From: Camarhynchus parvulus
Lineage: Eukaryota > Chordata > Aves > Passeriformes > Thraupidae
Assembly (NCBI RefSeq): GCF_901933205.1
Contig: NC_044572.1
Span: 111,426,965-111,490,964 of the forward strand
Reading direction: 5' to 3'
Length of the DNA stretch: 64,000 nt
The notes under the pieces are model-generated. The model saw only the letters and a program-made list of their open reading frames with translations. It was not told the origin of the DNA and searched no databases. The position numbers and the translations under genes are program-made. Position 1 is the first letter of the stretch. Each line of letters opens with the position of its first letter. Positions 35,501-50,489 of this stretch are shown in pieces.

Positions 35501-38500
35501 ATTTGCTCTGCTCATGAACAAATACAGGTTTGAAAGACACAGAACTTATTTCCTTTCACATCCAAAGCCATCACTCATCCGGATAAAAGCAAGGGGGAGG
35601 AACTACTAATCCTGTCAAATACCACTGCACTAAATAAACATTATTTCAATACAAGCAATTAGGCAGGTAAATTTGTAAACAAAACAACTCTGCTGCAGCA
35701 GAGCAGATGTATGGCCCATGTCCAAGCAAGCATGTAGTACAGCCACGATGATCTTCAAATTTATTCCTGGTTTGGCCATTTTCAAACCTGAACAAACTAG
35801 CCAACTCTCTTGATACAACAATAAAAGTTTGCTATGAAAATTTTACACTTTGCATGAGTCCTAGAAAAAACTAATTTAAAGGAAAAAAAAAAGGAAAAAA
35901 TTACAACCAAAGATGACCTGTTGTTTTTTTTTTCCTAATGGGAAAACTCTTTGGGATGTATTAGTTCATTTTTTATTCCTTAACTCCTTGTTTCCTTTTT
36001 ATATTTTGCTGCAGAAAAATCAAGGAAAAGGATAAAGGGGCTGAGAAATCAATAAAAAATATAAGAAGGTGTATTTCAAAGTTCTTTTATTTAAAAAATG
36101 AAAATTTATTTTAGAAAAACCATAAAATTTTAATAGTTCTTCAAATAATTTACCCAACATAATAAAACTGATCTATCATGTCTTAATGGCCTAATCAACA
36201 TGTACATACATTCATCCATATGTCTGTACATACGTTTCTCTCTACGTACACCCAAAGTATAGATCCATGAGAATGGATTGTATAATTCATTTGGGTGTAA
36301 TTTGTATGCTTTTCTTGATAATGGCAGTACATCTGGATAGATAGTGAAGTTTTGAATCAAGTCACAGGACAACACCATTAATCTGGATGGAAGTTTTTGA
36401 AATGTGCAGAATGCAATGTGGAAAGTAAACATTCCTTAGCTCTAGCCGTACTTTTATGATCTATAAATAACAGGGGCATACTTGTATTTTACAGCAAAAA
36501 GTTATCAGATTTAAAAAAACAACAAAACAAAACAAACCAACCAACAAACACAGAAAAAAATGCATGGGTACTCTGACTTGTCTCATGAAAGAAAGATGCA
36601 AGTTCAGGTGGCAGACTAAATCTTTCTCCTATGGAGGAAGTAATTGCTGAGATAAAGCTAGCAGGATGTTTGGAGGGGGCTTTTTGACTCATAGTCAGTC
36701 AAATAACAGGACTGTTGTATCCCTGGCGTGTTTTTCTTCCCATGAAGTTTCCTTTCAATGGAAAAATGCAAAAAGCTTTAAAAAACTAGAGCTCAATAGT
36801 TTTCCAGGAAACTCTGTAAAAGGTGTTTGTTTCTCTTGATTCCATGTTCTTTATTCTGGATTTACTTTCATACATAAGACCCAAAACCATAAATGGCCAA
36901 ATGTAAACTGCTTCAACAAACATTTTCCTTTCCTTTTAGTTTCAACTATGAGAAAAATACCATCTTCCTTGGTTAAAAAAACAAAAAGAAACCAAAAACT
37001 AACAGGACACTTGGCCTGGTTCCCACTTGCGTATAAAAGGGAAGTTTGGTGCATGTACTGTGATCATGCTACCAGGAATTCAGGAAGGGACCCACATCAG
37101 TTCCATTTCAGGTAACATCATCTGCTTTTGTCCTGCAATATGAGAAACTCAAACTGCCCTTTCTATGGTAGAGAAAGAACTCATAAGTAAATCAGCATCT
37201 TCTGTTAAAATAGAAGACCCAGAAGCCTCACAGACAGTGGAAAGCACATTTTAAAAATAATGGATAGAATCTCAAGGGAGTGATCTTAGTAATTTACATG
37301 CTTTATATTTTGAATATGTTTAGAAGAAAAAATAATATTAGGATGCCAAAACCCATTATCTGGAATCCACAACTTGTTGAAATAACTACTCACAAAGATG
37401 CAGAGCTGCATGAATAAAAATGAGAGAGAAGAAAAGTGTGCATGCAGGGTAATAAAACAGCTAAAAAAATCATAAGGCAACAATGTAGCTAAAGTATTGA
37501 TTGTCAACATGAAAGAAAAGTGACCCCTTTTTGAAGTTATTGAGGCCACTTCAGCTTTACCTAATTGCCCATATACTCTGCTCTTGGCAGATAAGAAAGA
37601 TGGTTCATTACTTAGCCAAGATTATGGCATAAGCAGGAGCAAGTAAAACACCATGGAATTTGAAATATCTTGAGTTTGAATAAGAATTCGCAATTAAAGA
37701 GTATACTTGGAATAAATTTTAAAGGAGGGATAGAGGCGCCATCTTGCCAAAATTCCAATGCATTTCCTCCCAGTATTCAGAGTTTAAAAAATTACTTCCA
37801 TAATTTTACAAGGCTGTTCTGAGACATCTCTATTTCTATAAATCTTTGACCCCTCTGATATTACCACCCTATCCAAAGGTTTGTTTGGGTTTTTTTCTGA
37901 AATGTGTTTGTATATTTTGATACTTTAGAAGTCTGCTGACTATAGAGTTATTAAAATGCATTGGGTCTGAAAGAATGCAAAAGCAACAACAAACATTGCT
38001 GTCCCATCCTGGGAAGGTCAGCCATGATAAATGGGCACTAAATTCCTACAGAAATACTTTTAAGTTCTGCTGTATCAGCTCCTTAAACTATTTACATCAG
38101 AGATGCTTCACCTGAGAGAGGACTATAGAAAAAGTACATCCAGCTAGCACAAAAATGCCTTTACCATGCAACACTGACTAATTCTTACACAGTCAGAGGC
38201 ATATCCTCAAAATGGGAGAAATAAGTCTGAGCAAGTTTTATTTTTCAGGAACTTGGAGCAATTGCTCTTGTTATGGCAGACTTCACTTGGGAAAAGCAAT
38301 GGAATTCACAGGGAATATACCCCCAGGAGGAGATAAAGAAGGAGGTGGCTGGCAACAATTATATGCCCAGAAAATATGAGCATTACAAGAAGGAAAAGTG
38401 CTGTGGCTATCCAGGAGAGACTTTTGACAATTGCTGTGCTATAAGGAATGTTGCTCTTTAGATTTTTATCAAACAGTTTTTGTCTTGGTTTCAGTCCTAT

Positions 38501-41500
38501 ATTTAATAATGTGGGAGATTGCCTTCTTTTCTCTTGGAAGAGCAGGAGAGTCTTCTCTTGGAAGACTCAGGAGAGAAAGTGGGATTTTAATGGGATCAAG
38601 AGCATGGCAGGGTGAATCCTTTGTAAAGGATCTAGTGTGTACTCTGTGGCTTGTGAGCCATGTCCTTATCCCCACGGATTTCTGCAGCTTTAGGAGTGGG
38701 AGAGGGGGCATAAGGCAGAGTGCCTGGACAGAGCAGGCTGTGAACACAGGGGTGATGCTCAGGACCAGCCATTGCAGGTATCAGTGCTGTGCCAAAAACC
38801 TGGATGGAACAGTTCAAGGCAAGACAAACACTAACCTTTGACTCAAGTTTTAATCTCGGACCTGCATCTTTGTTTCAAATTTTACAGCAGAGCGGCACGT
38901 GTAAGATCACAGTGAGTTTACCCAGTCTTCTTTGAGATCATGAACTTAAAGCTTCAAATGCATTTCTCTTCTCCACTTAAAATATCTGGAAATGAGAATA
39001 GGGCAAAATGAAGTGTCTTTGTTTCTTACACACACAGTGAGAAATGGCAATCAGACATCACAGAAATCATAGTAGAACTTCATGTTTATAACATATTCTT
39101 TTCCGCGAATGTTGATAATCTGCAATTATTTTACAAACCATTCAAAAAAGTCAAATGTATTCAAAAGAATATAAGGGTTTGCAAGTGGATTTGGGTTTAA
39201 AAATATATTTTCTTCAGAAAACATATAGAAGTATCAGCTCAACTTGTGCAAGTAGATGTTTGCACCAATCCTTTCTACCAAAAGTCTTTTTGTCCATAAC
39301 TCACTGTCTCAAAGATTTCCTCCCTTCTTACACAGACATTTCAGCCAAGGCACCACCTTAATAATAAAGGGTGCACTCTAAGAGTGCTTTCTTACACTGA
39401 AGGGATGAAGAGACAAGAGCTTCTATTTATACATAAGATAAAATTTTCTAGATTTGTAGACATTGCCAGGTTTGAAAGTCAGAAGTCTTAAACTGATTTC
39501 TGCTAAATTAGTTTTAGGATGCAGTTAGTCACAGAAGCTCTGTTTTTCTAATTGCACAATTGATGGTCTGCATATTTTCTCTCAACTTTTCTTTCTCCTT
39601 ACCAGAAAGCCAAGAAAGCTGAGAAAAAGTAATTCTTCAACAAAACTGCATCATTCAAATTAAGTGTGACATTGAATTTCAGATATAACAAATCAGAAAC
39701 AATGCTATTGAGATTGTCTATCATGTCCAGATCACCCAGGTCCTGAGCTCCGCCAATGTACAAAACTAGTACACAGGAGAACACAGAAGTGTTCTCATTA
39801 GCAAATCAACCCAGCAAATGAATTAAGTTTTCTGACTTTAAAATTAATGATGGAAAGCCCCATCCTTAACTTGGAATGAGATTTTTCTGGTCTATCGTCT
39901 CAAGCTAGTCTTCAAATATACATCAGTATTTGTGAAGAAAAGCTGATGGCTGGTATATAAATTTTAACTCATTATAGGTACATCCACAAATGAAAAAGAC
40001 TACCCGTTTTTTGACTTTTCTGATGTGGGAAAGTACATATGAGCCATTCCTATTTTGGGTAGGATGAATACTCTAGCAAGACTTTGACTAATAAATTATT
40101 ATTTCCTTTCATTATGACATGGAGATTTTAACACTATTTTGTTGTAAATTAATGCCATTATATCATTACCTAATAAAGAAATTATGTTCGCCCTTTAGCT
40201 TATATGTTGCTCTGAGAAATACAAATACTTTTGAGCAAATGTAACATCCTAAAAAGAAATTTACTTTCATATTACCACCCACAAAATCAGCACATTCAAT
40301 CAGTTCAATCATAAAGATTTTAAAAAAGAGACAGATGCATAGAGAACTGTCCTTACATGTGTAAGGAATTGCCAAAATCAGAAGCAATTTTTAATGCTGA
40401 AGTCACACTTAAGCTCCATTCTTCAATCCTGCAGAAACTACTTTGAAATTAAGATATATAAGACCATGAGGACTCAAAGTAGGCACTGGGAAATGAAATT
40501 GCTGTCTCTGAGTTATTAATATGTCACTTTTCTTTAATGCAATTCATTTAATGCTTTTTTTAATATACAAAAGTTGAAATAATCCCATGACTCAGTTAAA
40601 AGAATAAAAGTACAGCAGTTCCCAGCTATAAAGTAAAGGGCTTAAAGAAATATCAGGAGTTTAAAAGTTCAGCAGCTTCATTGCATTTCTGAAGCTGGCA
40701 CAAAATATGCTTTTATCCAACTGACCATAATCACTTTAGCAGTCATTTCGGATTCTTGCATGATTTCACTATAGCACCACCCTTCCACAAAAATTTTGTG
40801 TGCTTACATAATTAGATCCCAAAGGTATGGCCTCTTAGCTTCCAATGCCAAATACAGGGGGAAAAAAAGTGCAATTACATCATACAGATTTACATCTATT
40901 AAAGACCAGGTTAGGGTTTGGATATGCTTTTCACCTTATAGCCATTAGGAAGATTCCATATGTTATATAAGAAACTGTTAAGAAATTGCACTGTAATTTG
41001 TCAATGGTATATTGAGCTCTGCATGAATTCTAGAGATAAATGTGAAGATCTACAGCAGTGGGAGTTGCACTCCCTCTACACTTCCTGATGGAAACAAGTG
41101 GGGAAAAAATAATCAATTCAATGCCAAAAACAAGAAAGAAAGAATGGAACTGAAGTGCCCTATTCTTGTCAGATTTTGATGCTATAAATTGCAAGAAAAA
41201 GCACCTTCATCTAAGCCAGCTATCAGTAAACTATCAGGGGGAAAATACTATAAAGATCTATTGCAGTAGATAGCTTCCTTTCTCCCCTCTTCAGGAGACA
41301 TTAATGCAATCCCCAGTGCCTGATCCTAAAAGTATTGGGCAAACAGAGGGCTGTCAGTGACTTGAGTTTCTCATGAGCCTAATAGGAAACTGATTGATAT
41401 CTGGGATATCTTTCCCCTCTCTAACTACCATCCTCCCCTTCCCTTGGGGAAGAGACTCAAACAAAGAGCTGATACAGACAGCCTCCCAGGGACTGGGCAG

Positions 41501-44500
41501 TGAGTCCATAGTTAATCTCCAGAAAGGCAGGCAGCACCAGGTCATGCCCCAAGACACCCAGGAGAGCATCCAGTGCAGAACAGACCCAGCTGTGAATAAC
41601 TCTGCAGCAAGAACATTGGAGATCTTATGTGGAGATTCTCCTTAAAAACTGTATGACTTTCACTGTTGCTTCCCCACACAGCCACTTTACTGCATAAGGA
41701 GATTATCTATTAGCATTATAATAATAATAATTGTAATAGCCAATTAAGCCAATGATTAAGGCTCTCATTAGCAGTACTATTATGTAGGAATGGTTTAAAA
41801 TAAATTACACTTATTCAGCTCAGCAAAATTAGACGTTAAATCCAACTCTTCCCTCAGTACACTCTGGATCATCTACAGGTTCAACATTTCCACTAAACAA
41901 ATCCATCCTTCTGATGAATAGCAGCAAAATTCCGATGCCTGGAAGGAATCGTTTCTGTGATGGCTGCTTCATGCAGGTTATGGACCCTCTGGACTTATAA
42001 ACTAAAGACTCCTGCACTTGCCTGCTCCAGGTTTAGTCTACAGAAGTGAGATCTTCTGCAGGTCACTCTGCAGTAAAAATTGGGCAGTTCATGGATGGTT
42101 ATCTCTCACTGACAAATAAGTGTGCTACATCACAAATAAGGAGAAGAGACAAACAGATATTCAGCTCACAGAGCTGATAGGCAGTGATTTAATATTTGCT
42201 CTATCTTGTTTGTTTTTACAAAATACTGCAATACACACTGTAGGCCATTTTTTTCTGCAATGTTGTCAGCAATTAGCAAGATGACAGTCAAGCCCAAAAA
42301 TTACTTCCAAGAATAGATAAGGAAGCAATGAACGAAGTCTTATTTGTGGAAACCTCTTGCTAATCAGGACTGAGAAACAACAGACCCAAAGCATTCTCAA
42401 AAACAACTTACAAGTTATTAAATAGAGCTTGAACTTGGTCAAAAAATTCCAGACAACCTGTTTATAAGTAGAAAAAGTATGAAGTGAAAGTCCTTGATGT
42501 GCAATGAATAACAATCTGCTCTGGTTTCTTGTCCTGTGATCTCAAGTACAGCTTATTGTGTATATAGCCAGAAGCAAATATACATTCAGGAAGGAGTGGG
42601 AATGAAGGACAGGAGACTTTCCCCTTTCCTCTCTGTGTATCAGTATATCTGATTTTGTGCACATCTTGGGCAGAGCATCTATTTAAAGGCCATGAGGACA
42701 GGGATTGCATCTGCTGAGATAAATCTTTCTCCAAGGAGTAACAGTGAAGCAGCACTGTATTTAAGCAATGTCAGTAGCTAAGTAGTTCAGAGAAAGAAAA
42801 TACTTGTGTGCTGTCTGTTAATGATGGAGATGAGAAAATGCTGCCATCTTTATGTGCTCTCTGTTATTCTGACAACTGTGATCAGAAGCAGCAACAGCAG
42901 TACAAAGCCAAGAGAAATTAATGGCCAAAAATAAAGGCAGACAGGCAAATTCGGTACATGTTTTCCTTGAACAGACATCATTTATTAGTAAAGCATACTA
43001 GAGTATGTGAATACCTAATTTTTTTGCTTTGTTGCTGGGGTTTCTTTGTTTTATCTGATTTTTTTTTCACATACACACACACACAAAGTATTTCATATTT
43101 TTGCACACTTTGCATAATGATAAATCCGTAGAAGTAGAAAGACAGTCATGGAACGGAACAGTCACTTGTTCTCCCTGGGACACCTGGGAGTATCGACCAT
43201 ATTTACCTTATTTCTGGTTATTTACACAAAGGAATCTGTGATAACTACAGTGACTGAAGAATACCCACTTCAGAACATCCCACAAATTTGCAGCAAGGCT
43301 GGTTTTGAACACTGAAAAGAAGATGGAAGAGAGAACCCTAAAAAACCACTACAGATACTAGCTTCAAGAAAAAAAAAACAGCTCCCATACCTGTACAACC
43401 TTCCAGGACTGAAGAGTATCAACTTGTTGTCAGACACCAAACCATGGTAACCAGTCCAGTCTCCAGTCCCTGCACTAGATAAGGCAGAGCAAGTCCATCA
43501 AGCCCTATAGTATTTAGTATTCTAAAAAAAGGCCTACTCTGCCTTTCAAATGTTTTGGTTTCTGATAATTTAAAGCCATGAAAAATAATTACAGGACAGC
43601 AAATCTATGCCTAAATCTGATTAGAACAATGTAGAGATTCATGGATGCCAGAAAATATCAGAAAAAATGCGCTGCTGTACAATTTGCATCATTTCTCATT
43701 TGTTTTCATACACACTCTAATAAGATCATTTCTGCTTCAGTTTCCTGAGTGGGAGTTCCCTGAGGACTGGATTTTGTTATCAATTTTGATGGCTCAATGC
43801 TTTCAACCTTCAGCTTACATCCGGACAAAACATCCAGTGAAGAATAATACTACAATAAATGTCCTGTCATTGCTTACTGACAAAGTACAATGATCTAGTC
43901 TTCGTATGCTTTTCAATTTTACAGAACAGTAAAACACTTTATTATGTTACTTGTTATGTTATTTTGTGAATTGTTTTTTATTATGTTATGCATCACAGTC
44001 TTTATTTTTCATATCTCTCATCTCAGTCATTCAAAAACCATTAGGCAAATCCCCATACTGTTAAAGCCACTTTAAAAACAATTATTTTGAAAATAAATTA
44101 ATTTTAAATTCCTTCTATGCGCTTATGATCTGTCATGCCTTTCAAGTTCAAATGCCTTATGTTCAATGTACAGACACAAGGGTTTTGTTTTAAAAATTCA
44201 GAAAGAATTATCTGGGGACTAGGACAATAAAGTCCATAACTATTAAAATAACTTTACTAACTGTTATAAGTCCATAACTTTTAAATAACAAGGCATAGTA
44301 ACATAGCTGCTTGTCTCTTTCCTCACCCAAAGGATTCTAGTCATGCGTAGGTTTCACCCAACCTCAATTAAGCAACAAATTTCAGAACCAGAGTCCAACC
44401 AAGGGGTAGAGTGGAAATTCACATCAGTAACTCAGGAGACAAAACCCATTGTAAAAACAATGTCCAGAGTAAAAGCGAGCCACTCAGAGTTGAAGCTGTA

Positions 44501-47500
44501 ATTATTAATCTGTGGAACAAATAACTCTTATGATGTGAGTGTAAATCATTTAGCCTTTTCCTCTCTTCAGTAACAGACAAACATTAAAATATGAAGATGA
44601 GGAGACAGCACTCTAAATTTATGCATATGTTTCCTCTAAACTTTTGCATGTTTTTCAAAATGAGGATATTCAGATATCTTCTTCATAAGAGTATCTGAAG
44701 GCTTTTGAGGATAAACTAACTTAAAATTGGTTGATCATTAAGTTTTAGGAAGTACATATTGCTCAGAAAGCCCTCAGCACATTAGTTTGCACACTGATCT
44801 TAGAAATAGAGGTCTGTGCTCCAATTCCTCCCCTGAATTTGTCCATTCTGTCACCTGAAATATCTCTTCCTTTCTCTGCATCACCTCTCATGAAGAGTCT
44901 GTGCTAGGGAAATAATTTTTCTAGCCACGAGATTAAAAGAAACAAAGAAATACCCATGCATCCCCAGTAAGTTGTATAGAATAGAATGCACATCCTGGAG
45001 ATACCAGTAACATTAAAAGAGAGCAGAGCTATACTTTTTTTTTTGTTTCTCCCTCCAGGGAGTTATCTGACAAACTATTTTACCGTTTTAGAATCTGATA
45101 AGAAACAAGAAAACTTCAATAACAGAATATGTGATTCTACTATAAAGGCCAAATCTTCAATGGCAATCATAACATTCATACTAGCAAATTAAGAGATGTT
45201 GGAAACATTCCCAGACACTTAGACAAAATAAGCTAAAGCACCCTGAATATATGCTTATGGGCTTCCTTAGCATCCAAAAGTGAATGGCTTCATGCTCCCT
45301 CCATTTCTCCTAGGAATTGCTTCTAGAACATTTTTACTGCTGAACCTTACACTGAAGAATTACTTGTGAAAAGACAAGTTTAAACAGTGTAGAAGTGCAG
45401 TGCAGAATGATCCTGGTCACTGTTCTTCCAGGGCAAATCATCAAACTGAAGACCCCCACCGCAGTTCCTAGGAGCACCATTTCCCTTTGGGACTTTGTTT
45501 GTAAGGTGGTAAAGCAGAAGGAGGTTTGAGTGGGGCAATGAGAACAGTCAGATTTCAAGAGCACGGTCCATGAATAGATATTTAAATTGTTTCATCTAGG
45601 AATGCCTAAAATGAGACAACACAGCTTTCAAGACTGACACAAGAATATTATGTTGCGCTTCTGCCACGGGTAGATGAGTAAGAAGCAGATGTAATTTCTC
45701 ACATAGATATTTAGGTTGGCCCTTACAGAAAAAAACGAAATATAAAAAATACTAAACATTAGTCTAGACAGCAAATTTATTGAAACATAAAAATCTGTCA
45801 CTGAAGGTTTGTAAATAAAAGATTAGGAATACATTCATTGGGAACTATTTGGGTAAGGTCAGTGTTATCTGTAGACTAATAGTCTAGACTGTCTTCTCCA
45901 GCTCTACTCTACCCCTATTTTTTATCTACTTTGCACTTTCTTTTCCAAGATTCTTAGAGAAAACAGTGCAGAAAAGATACACATAATGTCATTTCAAATT
46001 AGGAAAAAAAATAAATCTACCGGTACATATTTTTTCTTTATTTAATTTGGATTTAGAACTCTGAATCTTATAGCAAGAAATATAGAAAACAAAAGTGTAT
46101 TTTTTTTGAAATTTTTTGGTTTTTTTTTTTTTTGAGTAAAACAATAATTTTTTTCTTCTATTTCTCTCTCTTTTTAGGTTTTTTAATTCTCTTTCAAAGT
46201 TTTGGGACACAGATCTCCCAGGAGACAAACTGTCCGTCCTGCACTGGAAGCAGATATCACTCTTATGGTATCATCTCATTTCAACAAAATTGAATAAATA
46301 GAATGAGTTACTGCAGTTTTCCCTTCCAGGTCCTAAGGGAACCGAGTGTATGTTGAAACAAGAATTAAACTAACAAAGAAATACCATGAGGAAGTTTTCC
46401 GAAGCGCTTTTGGAGTTTTGCTGTGTGTACAACACAGCAAAAATGCCAAAATATTCATCTGTCTGTTTCTAGCTCCATCCTCTCCACATTCCTTACCCGC
46501 AGTACACAGCCTTGCTGAGGGTCACCAGGACATTTCCCAGCTAAGCTTGTTTGGCCTTATAATTTTGTGGATTTATTTCTTTATTCTTGTCCACAGAGTT
46601 GTCTGCAAAGCATTTCTTAAGATCTGCATCTCCACTGCTGTGTTAAGGGGTCTTTAGATAGTTGGTAAAACCAGAAGAATTCCATGCTTGCATAGAGGTT
46701 TAATTGATTGGTCCTTATGTCTCACCCTTTTCTGTGCTTGAAAGTCAGATGATTCCCTAGGTGAAACAGGAGTTCCCAATATTTCATTGTCGTGCTAGTG
46801 CAGGAGACAGGACATCGATGAAATGCACCTGGTTGAAGGTGAATGTATCTTAGCCCCTGCTGTCCAGCAGCTTCATAACTTGTGGGCTGAGATAAGAATA
46901 TTGTGCCCCAGCATACCAAGGGGTTGTAGGGAAGCTGAGCACAACTGAACAGAATCAGTGAGCTAAATGCTTGGAAAATTGAGGGTCTGGGTAGCATGAC
47001 CAGACTCTGGATACCCTTCATGCAACCATTTTACTTTGGTCAGTAGCCTGACTGCTCCCAGGAGAGGGAAATCTTCATAAACCAACTTCTGTAACAGTAT
47101 AGCCAAATAAAATCTCATCCAAAGAAAAACATCAGGAAACATAAAAACAAATGCATATAAAGCATTGATTTTGGAAAGATTTTGGATCCCTTGGGCACAG
47201 CTTTGAAAATTCTCAATAGTTATGCCACAGCCTAAATATAAAATACAAATTTTATACAGTTCTTAACATGTAGAAGAGTCAAAATAAATGAGGTGTAAGT
47301 CATCCACAATATTTTCTGTATACGCTTCAGATCTTAAAAGTTATTTTAAAAAAACTCCTTTGTCATTTTCCTTTTCTTAAATGAGGATACTGACATTGAT
47401 AGAATTAGAATCAAGCATCAGTTAAATGTCTGACCTTGAAAATGTTACAGAAGTAACACCCTGAATGTATTAAGCATTTTTTAGTCATCTCAGCAGGCAT

Positions 47501-48266
47501 GATACTATGAATTATGTAAAAATGAGCATCAATTTTTCAAAGCAATAGATGTGACACCACTGTATGGTGAAAACAAAGTACTTACATTAAATGAGACATG
47601 CAGTTGGTCCAAACTAATGTGATCTAAACAGTCTTCAGTTAAAATATTTATTAGATAGAAAATATTCCATAGCTGCACTTTGCAGTACACATTTTGTAAG
47701 CAATCTTTTCCCATGGCATTTAATGTAGTTATTCTGATGCTGATGTTTTAGCATCTTGACAGCCAGGACATATTTCACCATTACTGGAGTCAGGCCGCTA
47801 ATGGATCTCTGTTTGTGTGGACTGTGTCTATTTCACAATTTTATTCAATTTGCAGGACATCAGAATGACAAAAAAATTGAAAATAATGTCACTAAACCTA
47901 ACTTTTAACCTCCTTATTACAGATAAATAAATGATAAGCAATAATTTTAGAGCTTCTTTTTGTCACTAAAAGTTTACTAGAACACTGAAAATAATACCTA
48001 ATAGACAGCAATTTTTTGTATGCAATTTAAGAAATAAAACTCATTTTAACCACTATGTTTTGTGCTTTCTTTCTCAGGAATGCTATTGCACATCATAGTG
48101 AGGGCAGTCATACCCAGCAAAAGACAACAAGGCAAAAAATAAGACTCAGAAAACTTCTCTTTCCTTTACAGATTAGTTCTTGGCCAGAGAAAAGCAAGAG
48201 TATGGTAAAATTTTGATATGATACTCAAAATGTTCATCCTTAAAAATACCTCAGTTTTCTTGGGTG
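35501..48266. other. Longest unique stretch, no gene or transposon recognised
   Basis: About 12.8 kb. Notable points: a 26-nt A/C-rich patch near 36512-36540; a good TATA sequence (TATAAAAG at 37032-37039) with no gene after it; open frames of 62-136 codons at 38273-38841; a 21-bp imperfect direct repeat at 44231-44289; and a run of 14 T at 46120-46133. It could be intron or intergenic DNA. The low transposon content resembles that of the 5-14.5 kb stretch. Confidence 0.6.
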
Positions 48267-48491
48267 GTAGGAAATTTCTTCACCAAAAACATAGTCAGGC
48301 ATCTTCACTGAAAAGGTTGTCAAGCATTGGAACAAGCTGCCCAGGGAAGTGCTGGGGTCACCATCCCTGGGGTATTTAGAAGGTGTGTAGATGTGGCACC
48401 TGGGGGCACAGTTTAGTGAAGAACTTGACAGTGTTGGGTCACAGTCATATTCAATGGTCTAAAGGTCTTTTCCAAACTAAATAATTCTGGT
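48267..48491 (+). mobile_element. CR1 3' fragment, plus strand
   Basis: CR1 3' part in sense: AGGAAATTTCTTCACC, GAACAAGCTGCCCAGGGAAG, GATGTGGCACCTGGGGG and the end GGTCTTTTCCAAACTAAATA. It stops after one AATTCTGG-like tail unit. It is the same end type as the piece at 62388. Confidence 0.92.
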
Positions 48492-49257
48492 AATTGTTAA
48501 CCAATTTTGCTTTAAGACTTTTCTAAATTTTTGGAGTATTCCACAGCACATATGAGAACAAATAATTTTCTACAGTAATTTAGGAAAACAGTCCCACTTT
48601 CAAAAACATATATCTCCATAACTTAGATATAGACTACTCAGTGACTACAGTCACTGTGTATGTTTTACCCAAAAATCATTCACAATTTTTCAAAAATTAT
48701 GGTTGCACTTAGGAGACAACAACAGTAACTACAACTACAGTTGAATATAAGTAAATTACACCTCACTCTGCATTTGGAGTATAAAATAATGCAAATTCTT
48801 ACTAATAATAAAGTGTTGACTGATGACAGATTCTCAGGAATTACCTGCTAAACATAGAAATATGAAAAAGAATTATGCCCTTCCATTAGGATAAACTTGA
48901 AACAATATCAGATAACAGCCCCAAGATTAATTGGGTAACACCAAAGCTGTAAAACTGTAAAGAAATACAAAGTCAGAATCATTGTCTCTGAATCACATAT
49001 TGGTTTATCAAGAATTCTGGAAAATGGGTGATTTCTAAGCTCAACTCTAGCCATACTTTACAGTTTCACATAAAAGAGCAAAGGCATGTCTGAATAGCTT
49101 TATATACAGATATGTTAAAATTGTATTTGTAGACATATATATGAAATTATACATATCTACATTCATGTATACAAAACAAACACAATATGCAATTGCACAG
49201 TGTCCATGCTGTCTCAGACAGACATTCCAATGCAATTACTTTTAAGCAGTAGTGCCT
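48492..49257. other. Unique AT-rich stretch between CR1 copies
   Basis: About 770 bp, nothing recognised. Confidence 0.5.
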
Positions 49258-49635
49258 CACTGGGGCTGTTTAATCCAGAAAAAAGAAAGCTCAGGGGAGC
49301 ACCTCATCAATATATGTAAGCACTTAGAGATATTTAGGGGCAAAGAAGACAGAGCCAGGCTCTTATCAGTGGTGCCCAGTGACAAGACAAGAGGCAATGG
49401 GCACAAACTGAAACACAGGGAGTTCTTTCTGAGCATCAGGAAACACTGAGTGAAAGGGCCCCCGAGCATGGGCACAGACTGCCCAGAGAGGCTGTGGAGC
49501 CTCCATTCCTGGAGATACTTGAAAGCCATCTAAGACATGGTCTTGGGCAGTGGGTTCTGGGTGGCCCTGCCTGAACTGTTGGATCAGATGTCCTGCAGAG
49601 GTCCATTTCATCCTCAGCCACTATGATTTGGTGAT
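49258..49635 (+). mobile_element. CR1 3' fragment, plus strand
   Basis: A 378-bp CR1 3' end in sense, running from a TTTAATCCAGAAAAAAG block through GGGGAGCACCTCATCAATAT and GACTGCCCAGAGAGGCTGTG to GTCCTGCAGAGGTCC and a decayed ACTATGATTTGG tail. The several overlapping open frames on both strands are by-products of the conserved text and are not genes. Confidence 0.93.
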
Positions 49636-50489
49636 ATTTTGGCAGTTTCAAGGACAAGAGGTGTCTGCAGTACAATTCCTATCAGAAAAAAATAATAGAT
49701 CCATCAGAAACATATTTCCAGAGTATATCAATATGGAGATTTATAGTTAAATAGTAGATGTAGACATCAAATTTTTAAAGGCTTCATAAATCTGCAGAAC
49801 TAATTACCTTTTTTGTGGAATTATACAACTTAATATGTTTTTAGTTTGAAGAAGAGATCATGTCTAGCATTGTTAGAACACTGAGGCTACATTCCTAATT
49901 AAGGATGCAATTCACAGAAAAGCAGGGTATTACACAACTTTAATGGCACATATATGTTTAACTAATGATAGCATTGATTTTTCAGTAGTTTAGCTTTTGA
50001 ACATAGGGCAGCTGGCTTACTGTTATATATAGTTTTAGCATAGTGCTATATGTATTCATCATGAGCAACAAGCAAAATAATTACTTTTGGGACAGGAGAA
50101 CTGAGGCTGTAAATATTGAAGTAGCAACACAAGGCTTTAACAAAAAGCCTGAGGGATATATAACACAAATAAACCTCCATAAATTCTCATCGTAAAAGGT
50201 GTTCTACTTCTTGTAGTGTACCAAGTGCTGTCACAGAGACTCAAGATAGGAAAAAAAACCTTCCAGTCCCTATCTAGACAGGAATCACTCAGTTGTTAAA
50301 GGTAAGACACACATTGCTACCCATATAAAGCTATCTTTTATCACTCAGTCCTGCAATCACTGGGCTGAGGTTACAGGATCACTGCCACATTACTGAGCAC
50401 TACCTCACCATCCAGGAATACCAATCTGGAATGGTAAGGCACGTGTGGAGGGCACAATGTGATTTCTGACATGGATGACAGACCAAGGG
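49636..50489. other. Unique AT-rich stretch
   Basis: About 850 bp, nothing recognised. Confidence 0.5.

Noticed and set aside
37032..37039. Canonical TATA sequence with an ATG about 20 bp later
   Set aside because: No open frame or other promoter elements follow. Such a match is expected by chance in AT-rich DNA.
38431..38841. The longest open frame in the window, 136 codons, plus strand
   Set aside because: One or two frames of this length are expected by chance in 64 kb of this composition. There is no domain, and an overlapping minus-strand frame is nearly as long.
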